Source: Patescibacteria group bacterium
GTDB lineage: Bacteria > Patescibacteriota > Microgenomatia > PFEM01 > JAHIFH01
DNA: 6,603 nucleotides
Direction: 5' to 3'
NCBI GenBank assembly: GCA_018900995.1
Contig: JAHIFH010000002.1
Location: 1-6,603 of the forward strand
The notes below the pieces were generated by a model that was not told the origin of the DNA, ran no database searches, and saw nothing but the letters and a program-made list of their open reading frames with translations. How positions within the stretch are numbered: position 1 is the stretch's first letter; each line of letters starts with the position of its first letter. Positions 1 through 4,327 of this stretch are shown piece after piece. The position numbers were made by a program, and so were the translations under genes.

Positions 1-1
1 A

Positions 2-292
2 GTTCCGATAGAAGAATATCGTAAGTTAGTAGCTATGCCACGGTTTCTAGCTGGAGTATTTGAAGCAAGAGGAACTCTCTATAAAAATATCCGATCAGAT
101 AATCCCTTTAACTCACCTATCCTGGCTATTCATTCACAAAATTATAACCTTCTCTGTGCCATCAAAGAGAAATATGGGGGAGGTATTAGTAATACTCTTA
201 GGAAAAAGGATAAGTCGTTAACCTATGTTTTGGGTAAACATCAAAGCCAAAAGTTCCTTAAAGAAATAAGGCCATACTTCTTTAGTTCCTAA
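2..292 (+). CDS. LAGLIDADG homing endonuclease-like protein, 5' end outside window
   Basis: The frame is open from the window edge, so the N-terminus is missing; 96 residues are visible (an internal ATG lies at 35, with no Shine-Dalgarno sequence). The LAGLIDADG helix is LAGVFEARG (residues 16-24 from the edge), preceded by RF and followed by GTLY. A GGGI turn and a basic RKKDKSLTY strand come next, then KFLKEIRPYF, which fits the end of a LAGLIDADG domain. Such proteins cut DNA to spread introns or inteins, or act as splicing maturases. The eighth position of the motif, normally the metal-binding Asp/Glu, is Arg23, so cleavage activity is doubtful. The frame stops right after RPYF, where family members usually continue, and overlaps the truncated end of the opposite-strand comM by 11 bp. 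It may be a degenerate element remnant or the last half of a two-motif enzyme. Family call fairly sure; activity unknown. Confidence 0.68.
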   Translation, partial: VPIEEYRKLVAMPRFLAGVFEARGTLYKNIRSDNPFNSPILAIHSQNYNLLCAIKEKYGGGISNTLRKKDKSLTYVLGKHQSQKFLKEIRPYFFSS

Positions 293-1367
293 GTAATGTA
301 TATCCTTGTGGACAAGGATTGGCTGCCGCTATAAGAATAAACTTGGCGGGATATTTAACTGTTCCCGCTGCCCGAGAAATCTGAATGATACCATCCTCCA
401 TGGGCTGTCGGAGCGCTTCCAAAACATGCCGCGGAAATTCAGGAAATTCATCCAGAAAAAGAACACCGCGGTGCGCTAAAGAAATTTCGCCAGGCATTGG
501 TCTGGTTCCTCCGCCAATCAAACCAATTCTGGAAGTCGTGTGATGGGGAGCGCAAAAAGGACGCTGGGTGATAACCGAAGCGCCTGGGGGCAGGTTTCCA
601 GTAATAGAATAAATTTTGGTCACTTCCAAAGCCTCTTCTTCAGTCAAATCAGGCAAAATGCCAGGCAAAGCTCGAGCAAGCATGGTTTTCCCCGCTCCCG
701 GTACGCCTTTCATAAAAACATTATGTCCTCCAGCGGCAGCGATTTCCAAAGCCCGTTTAACATGCTCCTGCCCTTTGATTTCGGACATGTCAAATTCGGC
801 TTCAAAATCAGCTGCCAGCGATTCGAAGCCAATATGCTTTTGAGGAGTAATCTCTTCAACTCCATCTAAATGATTAAAAAGAGCTAACAAGGATTTGAGT
901 GGATAAATTTCAATCCCTTCAATAATGGCGGCTTCTTTAGCGTCAGTTTCAGGAAGGAAAATTTTTTTCTTCTTTTTTTCTTTGGCTAATAATACCATTG
1001 GCAGGATGCCATTGGTATGACGAAGAGAGCCATCTAAGGAAAGCTCACCTAAAACAAGGGCGTCTTTTAAATCGGCTTTTATCTGCCCCGAAGCCATTAA
1101 TAGTCCCAAGGCAATCGGTAAATCATAAGCCGGTCCTTCTTTAGGTAAATCAGCCGGAGCCAAATTAACAGTGATTCGGTGAGTAGGAAAATCGGCTCCA
1201 GAATTTTTGATGGCGGCTCTCACTCGCTCTTTTGATTCCTCAACTGCTTTATTGGGCAAGCCAACAATAGTAAAAGAAGGTAAGCCCCTTTCAGAAATAT
1301 CAACCTCAACGGTGACCGGAATTGAATCAAGCCCAACTGTAGCGCCAGAAGTAACTTTGGCAAGCAT
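282..1367 (-). CDS. comM: ComM/YifB Mg-chelatase-like AAA+ ATPase, C-terminally truncated
   Basis: ComM is a hexameric AAA+ helicase that promotes branch migration when incoming DNA is integrated during natural transformation; distant relatives are magnesium-chelatase subunits. The 361 residues hold the N-terminal ChlI-like domain (about 1-165, with FTIVGLPNKAVEESKERVRAA and VNLAPADLPKEGPAYDLPIA) and most of the AAA+ core: Walker A GVPGAGKT (221-228), CAPHHTTS (272-279), GLIGGG (282-287), Walker B GVLFLDE (301-307) and the start of sensor 1, AANPCPQGY (348-356). Four unrelated residues and TAA follow. Complete family members are around 500 residues, so the arginine finger, sensor 2 and the Mg-chelatase C-terminal domain are missing. 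The next bases carry an antisense LAGLIDADG frame, so the gene is split or broken there. A Lys-rich run (129-135) sits in the N-domain. There is no Shine-Dalgarno sequence; a TGnTAAAAT box ends 6 nt before the ATG. Family identity is sure; function in this state is doubtful unless the rest is joined by splicing. Confidence 0.93.
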   Translation of the reverse strand: MLAKVTSGATVGLDSIPVTVEVDISERGLPSFTIVGLPNKAVEESKERVRAAIKNSGADFPTHRITVNLAPADLPKEGPAYDLPIALGLLMASGQIKADLKDALVLGELSLDGSLRHTNGILPMVLLAKEKKKKKIFLPETDAKEAAIIEGIEIYPLKSLLALFNHLDGVEEITPQKHIGFESLAADFEAEFDMSEIKGQEHVKRALEIAAAGGHNVFMKGVPGAGKTMLARALPGILPDLTEEEALEVTKIYSITGNLPPGASVITQRPFCAPHHTTSRIGLIGGGTRPMPGEISLAHRGVLFLDEFPEFPRHVLEALRQPMEDGIIQISRAAGTVKYPAKFILIAAANPCPQGYTLLRN

Positions 1368-1373
1368 TAATTA

Positions 1374-1382
1374 ATTTTAACA
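1374..1382 (-). promoter_or_regulatory. Possible extended -10 promoter of comM (leaderless)
   Basis: On the minus strand TGTTAAAAT (extended TGn plus a 5/6 match to TATAAT) ends 6 nt before the comM ATG, which puts the predicted start of transcription at or next to the start codon. No convincing -35 box and no Shine-Dalgarno sequence are visible. The same arrangement occurs before the three-helix membrane protein gene, and the same TGn-type -10 occurs before rnpB. AT-rich chance match is possible. Confidence 0.4.
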
Positions 1383-1419
1383 CAGGCAGCGCAAAGAACA
1401 GGTTTTATTACAACTGTAT

Positions 1420-1483
1420 CAAGGCGACCGCGCTGTTTTCAAAAAACGGCGGGGGAGCCGCAGTTCCGCCGAAGGCGGAATAG
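1420..1483 (+). repeat. Dispersed GC-rich palindromic repeat, copy A (intergenic)
   Basis: This stretch begins CAAGGCGAC (1420-1428) and ends with GCCGCAG (1457-1463), the perfect hairpin TTCCGCC-GAA-GGCGGAA (1464-1480) and TAG. The same ordered parts occur on the opposite strand inside uppP (3851-3893), differing only by a C/T and a G/A change that keep the hairpin paired, and by a longer spacer here (28 nt, versus 7 nt there). It lies between the zinc-ribbon gene and comM, where no gene is visible, and is clearly richer in GC than the flanking coding DNA. It looks like a member of a dispersed repeat family; its role is unknown. Confidence 0.72.
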
Positions 1484-1507
1484 GAATACAGGCGTAAGAA
1501 GCCGACA

Positions 1508-1560
1508 CCAGCACAGAACGATGGTTGGGTTACCAAAGGAAACACCAGCCTCCGTGCTGG
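1508..1560. repeat. Inverted repeat with 7-bp arms downstream of the zinc-ribbon gene
   Basis: CCAGCAC (1508-1514) and GTGCTGG (1554-1560) form perfect arms around 39 bp. A smaller stem TTGG-GTTA-CCAA (1525-1536) lies inside, and CCAGC/GCTGG (1546-1550 and 1556-1560) offers an alternative short hairpin. It directly follows the stop of the zinc-ribbon gene but has no T-tract on the minus strand, so it is not a typical terminator. It adjoins repeat copy A and may belong to the same repeat-rich element or form a 3' RNA structure. Confidence 0.45.
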
Positions 1561-1574
1561 GGGAGGATTCATTC

Positions 1575-1889
1575 TTACCTTCTTGGCCCCCTATTCATCC
1601 CTCCATCCGTTCTCCCTTTTCTCTGTTCCATATAACAATCTCTACAATAAACTGGTCTGTCTCCGGTTGGTTTGAAAGGGACTTGAGCTTGTTTACCACA
1701 ATTAGCACAAGTTACATTATAAAGCTGACGACCGGATTGGTCGGTTCCTGCTGGTGTGACTGCTTCGTCTGCTGGGGCAGCCGGACTGCTAACAGGTTCT
1801 TCTGTCTTTGGTTCTTTAACTTTTGGTTCTTCAGCCTTGGCTTTTTTAGTTGGCTTAGCATCAGCAACTGGTTTATCTTTATCTGTCAT
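1575..1889 (-). CDS. CxxC-x17-CxxC zinc-ribbon protein with disordered N-terminus
   Basis: A 104-residue protein. Residues 1-55 are low-complexity Lys/Glu/Pro/Ala (repeated EEPKVKEPKTEEP-type segments), probably disordered. Residues 56-90 form a compact domain with Cys61, Cys64, Cys82 and Cys85; exactly 17 residues separate the two CxxC pairs, and the core VPFKPTGDRPVYCRDC is strongly typical of the CxxC-x17-CxxC family. Four cysteines in this pattern should bind one zinc. The tail is basic (RKGRTDGG, RGPRR), which suggests nucleic-acid or ribosome contact, but the family's function is not established. The ATG is supported by a near-perfect Shine-Dalgarno sequence (AAAGGAGGTGAT) with 9 nt between GGAGG and ATG. 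The gene stands alone, with gaps of about 130 bp upstream and 200 bp downstream. Confidence 0.88.
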   Translation of the reverse strand: MTDKDKPVADAKPTKKAKAEEPKVKEPKTEEPVSSPAAPADEAVTPAGTDQSGRQLYNVTCANCGKQAQVPFKPTGDRPVYCRDCYMEQRKGRTDGGMNRGPRR

Positions 1890-1894
1890 TACTA

Positions 1895-1906
1895 ATCACC
1901 TCCTTT
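1895..1906 (-). promoter_or_regulatory. Strong Shine-Dalgarno site of the zinc-ribbon gene
   Basis: AAAGGAGGTGAT on the minus strand is close to full complementarity with the usual 16S rRNA 3' tail, with 9 nt between GGAGG and the ATG. This fixes the start codon. It implies high translation and contrasts with neighbouring genes that have no such site. Confidence 0.85.
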
Positions 1907-1927
1907 TAAAAACTTTAACCTTAGATT

Positions 1928-1956
1928 ATCTTACCATATCCCAAAACAATAACCAA
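1928..1956 (-). promoter_or_regulatory. Candidate promoter of the zinc-ribbon gene
   Basis: On the minus strand, TTGGTT (1956-1951) and TAAGAT (1933-1928) are 17 bp apart, and TG lies one base upstream of the -10 box, matching the TGn pattern of other promoters here. It would give a leader of about 30 nt carrying the Shine-Dalgarno site. An overlapping alternative -10, GATAAT, is shifted by 4 nt. Matches to consensus are only moderate. Confidence 0.4.
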
Positions 1957-2020
1957 CCTTAATATAGAATTCTCAGAGAAGGTTCAAATTGATTTCGGAA
2001 GGCTCTGGGCAGGTTTTCTT

Positions 2021-2356
2021 TTAAGCAACAATAAAAACAAGAATAATAAGAAGAATAAAGAAAATTAACCAGGCGATGGTATAAACAACTAGCTTTAAAG
2101 CCTCAATTGTTTGCTTCTTTTCCCAAAATAAGATAAAGGGATGACCCAAGACAATAAGAGCGGAAATTAGAGTTGAAACTACAAAAAGAACCAAGACAAA
2201 AGCTGGACCTAAAAAGGTGGACATTGGACCAAACCATTTATCCCCCTGCCAAAACAAAAGCCCAACTAAACCACAATAAATAACCAAACCCAAAGCCTGG
2301 AAAAAAGCAATAAAAGGTAAAGAGTATTTTTTCTTTTTTTTAAAAAATCTGCACAT
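2021..2356 (-). CDS. Small three-helix membrane protein of unknown function
   Basis: A 111-residue protein starting with a basic stretch (FFKKKKK, residues 4-10) and three hydrophobic segments at about 14-36, 51-78 and 88-110. The short polar connectors are QGDKWFGP after the first and FWEKKQTIEA after the second. The positive-inside rule places the N-terminus in the cytoplasm. No catalytic motif, signal-peptidase site or known family is recognised. The ATG is preceded by TGGTATAAT ending 7 nt away, so the mRNA is probably leaderless. A run of eight A's in codons 6-8 makes the extreme N-terminus sensitive to sequencing or slippage errors. It starts 19 nt after the kinase gene's stop and could also be cotranscribed with that operon. 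The gene looks real from its composition and promoter; function is unknown. Confidence 0.8.
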   Translation of the reverse strand: MCRFFKKKKKYSLPFIAFFQALGLVIYCGLVGLLFWQGDKWFGPMSTFLGPAFVLVLFVVSTLISALIVLGHPFILFWEKKQTIEALKLVVYTIAWLIFFILLIILVFIVA

Positions 2357-2363
2357 ATTAGTT

Positions 2364-2372
2364 ATTATACCA
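2364..2372 (-). promoter_or_regulatory. Extended -10 promoter of the three-helix membrane protein gene (leaderless)
   Basis: TGGTATAAT on the minus strand is a full TGn plus consensus TATAAT, located just past the kinase gene's stop codon. The box ends 7 nt before the ATG, so transcription should start at about the A of the start codon. There is no good -35 box, as expected for extended -10 promoters, and no Shine-Dalgarno sequence. Confidence 0.62.
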
Positions 2373-2375
2373 TCT

Positions 2376-2909
2376 TTACACTAAACCTAGTTTATCCAAA
2401 ACAAGTTTAACTTCTTCTTCTGGCGTCAGCTTATCTGTCTCAAGAACGAGATGAAAATAGCGTTTGTTAAATTGATTTTTTATTCCATAAAGGCGCTGGT
2501 GTTTTTCTACTGTGGTTTTATCCCGAAAAACTACCTTTTTTCTGGCTTCATCAAGAGGAATTCTTTCTCTTTTAGCAAATCTTTTAATTCGAACTTCCAA
2601 AGGAGCAATACAAAGAACCCGAAAAACATAAGGCAAATCTCTAGTTAACCAACCTGCTAGCCAGCCCTCGTAAACAATTTTTTCCTCTTTTTCCAGCATC
2701 TCTTTTGCCTTTTCATCAACCTCTTTATCAATTTCATCAGGAATATCTTTATAGCGCTCAATGGGCCAGCCTTTTTCTTGACAATATTGTCGCATTACTT
2801 CTCCCGCTGTATGAAAGCGCCACCCTAGTTTTTTGGCTAACTCCCAAGCTAAGGTGGTTGAACCAGAAGCAATGATTTTTCCAGAAACAGCAATATTTTT
2901 ATATTTCAT
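2376..2909 (-). CDS. Cytidylate kinase-like P-loop nucleotide kinase
   Basis: A 177-residue protein of the short (archaeal-type) cytidylate kinase-like group, which moves phosphate from ATP to a nucleoside monophosphate such as CMP. Visible parts: beta strand and P-loop IAVSGKIIASGSTTLA (6-21); NMP-binding start FHTAGEVMR (32-40); acidic helix IDKEVDEKAKEML (60-72); strand and substrate segment IVYEGWLAGW (78-87); RVLCIAPLEVRIKRFAKRE (97-115); and a lid-like region FRDKTTVEKHQRLYGI (128-143). The P-loop reads G-x5-G-S-T rather than the usual G-x4-G-[KT]-[ST], one residue longer, which leaves ATP binding less certain. The start overlaps the upstream stop (TAATG), so translation is probably coupled to the upstream membrane-anchored protein. 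The family call is good; the exact substrate is inferred, and a broader AAA_18-type kinase is possible. Confidence 0.8.
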   Translation of the reverse strand: MKYKNIAVSGKIIASGSTTLAWELAKKLGWRFHTAGEVMRQYCQEKGWPIERYKDIPDEIDKEVDEKAKEMLEKEEKIVYEGWLAGWLTRDLPYVFRVLCIAPLEVRIKRFAKRERIPLDEARKKVVFRDKTTVEKHQRLYGIKNQFNKRYFHLVLETDKLTPEEEVKLVLDKLGLV

Positions 2910-3388
2910 TAGCGCTGAATCAGCGTGCTCGTTGCCTCATCCCAACACTCAGGCACCATATCCGTGGGAAAATCATAGCCCTCAATATCATCGCACAAGA
3001 CACTTCCATTGCCATCAGCAACAATAATCCAGCCATCTCCATTATTGTATGCTAACCACCAACCGCCACCAATCTCGCCCGCAAATCTAACTAATCCATT
3101 AGCATAAGTGCCGGTGTTGTTATCGATGGAAGCGTCAACTTCTTCAACAGACCGATTGTATTTTTCCGCAAACGCTTCTTTAATTTGCTCAAGATCTGAT
3201 TTTATCTCTTCCACGATTGGAGTTTCTTCTGGAGTTGGCATCACCTCAGGACTAGCAATAGGTGTAGGTTCTACTGTCGGTTCAACAGAAGGAGCACCTG
3301 ATTTCATCGACCACCAAAGATAGACCCCACTAGCAATGGCAACAATTAGCAGAACAACGGCGAATAATAAGATTATATTTTTATTCAT
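2909..3388 (-). CDS. Membrane-anchored protein with Trp-rich C-terminal domain, unknown function
   Basis: A 159-residue protein. One hydrophobic segment (about 4-26) acts as signal anchor; a Pro/Thr/Glu/Val linker (31-61, with repeated VEPT and PTP units) spans outward; the C-terminal domain (about 62-159) holds DLEQIKEAFAEKYN, TYANGLVRFAGE, GGGWWLA, GWIIVADGNG and MVPECWDEAT. Cys132 and Cys148 could form a disulfide if the domain is outside the membrane. I believe similar domains occur in other Patescibacteria proteins, with no known function. The ATG at 3388 is preferred to an in-frame GTG at 3400, because that GTG lies inside the Shine-Dalgarno sequence AAGGAGGTGA, which sits 8 nt before the ATG. 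The gene lies 26 nt after uppP and overlaps the kinase start, so it is probably the middle gene of the operon. Confidence 0.85.
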   Translation of the reverse strand: MNKNIILLFAVVLLIVAIASGVYLWWSMKSGAPSVEPTVEPTPIASPEVMPTPEETPIVEEIKSDLEQIKEAFAEKYNRSVEEVDASIDNNTGTYANGLVRFAGEIGGGWWLAYNNGDGWIIVADGNGSVLCDDIEGYDFPTDMVPECWDEATSTLIQR

Positions 3389-3396
3389 AATGCCAT

Positions 3397-3406
3397 TCAC
3401 CTCCTT
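3397..3406 (-). promoter_or_regulatory. Shine-Dalgarno site that decides the start of the membrane-anchored protein
   Basis: AAGGAGGTGA on the minus strand lies between the uppP stop and the ATG at 3388. It contains the GTG that would give a four-residue longer protein, which rules that start out. A tiny frame (ATG GCA TTA TGA) between the site and the ATG has its TGA overlapping the true start; its own spacing, 3 nt from GGAGG, is too short for efficient initiation. Confidence 0.8.
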
Positions 3407-3414
3407 CCCTTAAA

Positions 3415-4263
3415 CTAAACAAGAAGAACAATTATACCTAAAATTAAACAATAAATTCCAAAAAGCCAAAACTTGGCGTTCAGTAATGTTTTTTCCAGAA
3501 TTCTTAATGCTCCATAACCTACTAGACCAGCAATAACCATCCCCAAAAATCCTTGTCCTAAATAGCTACAAGGTGAATAAATTAAGTCGGGAATCTGTAA
3601 TAGCAAAGCCCCAAAAATAGCAGGAATAGCTAAATAAAAAGAAAATTGAAAGGCAGTTTGTCTATCAAATCTTCTCCATAAACCGGAAACAATAGTGGCG
3701 CCAGAACGAGAAATTCCGGGAATAATGGCAAAAGCTTGGAAACAACCAACAAAAATTGCGTCTTGCCACTTTAGTGAATCGAAGCGGCGGTTTAGTGATT
3801 TAAAGAATCCTCCAGCGCGACGGCTGAGAGATTCTTTATTCGTGGCTGTGCTACTCCGCCTTCGGCGGAGCTGCGGCGACCAATGTCGCCTTGCAGCCGA
3901 TGAAGTAAATCGCTGGCTTAACAATAATAGTCCAGCGGTTACCAACAGTGCCACTCCGACTAATTTTAAAGAATTAAAAATTTGACTAATATAGCTTTGT
4001 AAAAACAAGCCAACTATTGCTGCTGGAATAGTGCCAATAAGGATTAACCAAACTGTCTTTCGAGAAATTTTTACCAGCTCTTTTCTAAAATAAACTAGAA
4101 TCGCCCCTAAAGTTCCAACATGAACCAAAATATCAAACAAAACTGGTGGTTCAGCTAAATTAAACAATTTCTGGAAGATAACTAAGTGACCTGAAGAAGA
4201 AACGGGCAAGAATTCGGTTAAACCTTGAACAACAGCCAAAATAATTGCTTGTGAGTAAGACAT
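3415..4263 (-). CDS. uppP: Undecaprenyl-diphosphate phosphatase (BacA/UppP family) with palindrome-encoded loop insertion
   Basis: This integral membrane enzyme removes a phosphate from undecaprenyl diphosphate, recycling the lipid carrier for peptidoglycan and other wall polymers. The 282 residues carry the first active-site motif QGLTEFLPVSSSGH (13-26; Glu17, His26) and the second PGISRSGAT (182-190; Arg186), plus six to eight hydrophobic segments. Between the segment ending LLLLSQRF and SLKWQDAIFVG (about 119-163), the usual short loop is extended by roughly 40 Arg/Ser-rich residues. This stretch is encoded by three successive palindromes and is GC-rich, so it looks inserted in frame. Both active-site motifs are intact and the frame is open, so the enzyme may still work. 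The ATG at 4263 starts at the family's usual N-terminus; an in-frame TTG at 4299 lies in the rnpB terminator T-tract and is rejected. There is no Shine-Dalgarno sequence; a -10 box ends 7 nt upstream. First gene of a probable three-gene operon. Confidence 0.94.
   Translation of the reverse strand: MSYSQAIILAVVQGLTEFLPVSSSGHLVIFQKLFNLAEPPVLFDILVHVGTLGAILVYFRKELVKISRKTVWLILIGTIPAAIVGLFLQSYISQIFNSLKLVGVALLVTAGLLLLSQRFTSSAARRHWSPQLRRRRSSTATNKESLSRRAGGFFKSLNRRFDSLKWQDAIFVGCFQAFAIIPGISRSGATIVSGLWRRFDRQTAFQFSFYLAIPAIFGALLLQIPDLIYSPCSYLGQGFLGMVIAGLVGYGALRILEKTLLNAKFWLFGIYCLILGIIVLLV
3802..3837. repeat. 36-bp near-perfect palindrome inside uppP
   Basis: Arms 3802-3816 and 3823-3837 (15 bp each, 12 Watson-Crick matches) flank a 6-nt centre. 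The outer eight pairs (AAAGAATC/GATTCTTT) and the inner four (CAGC/GCTG) are perfect, and two of the three remaining positions are G-U wobbles in the minus-strand mRNA. It encodes about residues 143-154 of the UppP loop insertion. Confidence 0.75.
3851..3893 (-). repeat. Dispersed GC-rich palindromic repeat, copy B (inside uppP)
   Basis: Read on the minus strand it contains CAAGGCGAC, then GCCGCAG, the perfect hairpin CTCCGCC-GAA-GGCGGAG, and TAG: the same ordered blocks as copy A (1420-1483). A second perfect hairpin, GGCGAC-ATTG-GTCGCC (3875-3890), is formed with the GTC that precedes the GCC block. The repeat's TAG is out of frame in uppP, so the gene reads through as residues 124-138 (ARRHWSPQ, then an Arg run). 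The two copies are on opposite strands about 2.4 kb apart. Confidence 0.75.
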
Positions 4264-4270
4264 TGGCTTA

Positions 4271-4299
4271 ATTCTACTAAATTTTACTCCTAAAAACAA
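4271..4299 (-). promoter_or_regulatory. Candidate uppP promoter, overlapping the rnpB terminator tail
   Basis: TTGTTT (4299-4294), a 17-bp spacer and TAGAAT (4276-4271, 5/6 match) lie on the minus strand, with the -10 box 7 nt before the uppP ATG. This predicts a leaderless mRNA. The -35 box is part of the T-rich tail of the rnpB terminator. It would let uppP be transcribed independently just after rnpB transcription ends. Confidence 0.5.
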
Positions 4300-4325
4300 A
4301 AAACCTACCTTTCGGTAGATTTTTT
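4292..4325 (-). terminator. Intrinsic terminator of rnpB
   Basis: On the minus strand the stem CTACC-GAAA-GGTAG (4318-4305, stable GAAA loop), flanked by A-tract/T-tract pairing, is followed by a T6-G-T5 run. It begins just after the P1 helix of RNase P RNA. Position, stem and U-tract all fit a Rho-independent terminator. Confidence 0.88.
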
Positions 4326-4327
4326 CT

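Noticed and set aside
282..305. Intein at the comM break
   Set aside because: The LAGLIDADG frame is on the opposite strand, and the residues after NPCPQGY (TLLRN, then stop) show no intein start block.
540..869. Plus-strand open frames of 75 and 109 codons within comM
   Set aside because: They lie opposite conserved comM coding sequence (P-loop and N-domain) and their translations have no recognisable domain; they are antisense shadows.
1521..1962. Plus-strand frames opposite the zinc-ribbon gene
   Set aside because: They read the complement of the repetitive Lys/Glu/Pro codons, giving artificial hydrophobic stretches, and have no ribosome binding site; the minus-strand gene has a near-perfect one and a conserved zinc motif.
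1955..1984. Inverted repeat AACCTT/AAGGTT between the three-helix protein and zinc-ribbon genes
   Set aside because: Arms are only 6 bp with an 18-nt centre and no T-tract follows; it is not convincing as a terminator or operator.
2325..2346. Programmed -1 frameshift at the A-rich tract in the three-helix protein gene
   Set aside because: The tract contains a slippery A AAA AAG, but it simply encodes a Lys run at codons 6-10; no overlapping conserved frame or downstream stimulatory structure is evident.
3386..3396. Three-codon leader ORF (ATG GCA TTA TGA) before the Trp-rich membrane-anchored protein
   Set aside because: Its ATG is only 3 nt from GGAGG, too close for normal initiation, and such short frames are common by chance.
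4264..4299. Longer UppP starting at an in-frame TTG (12 extra residues)
   Set aside because: The TTG lies in the T-tract of the rnpB terminator and is better read as a -35 box; the family's normal N-terminus begins at the ATG at 4263.
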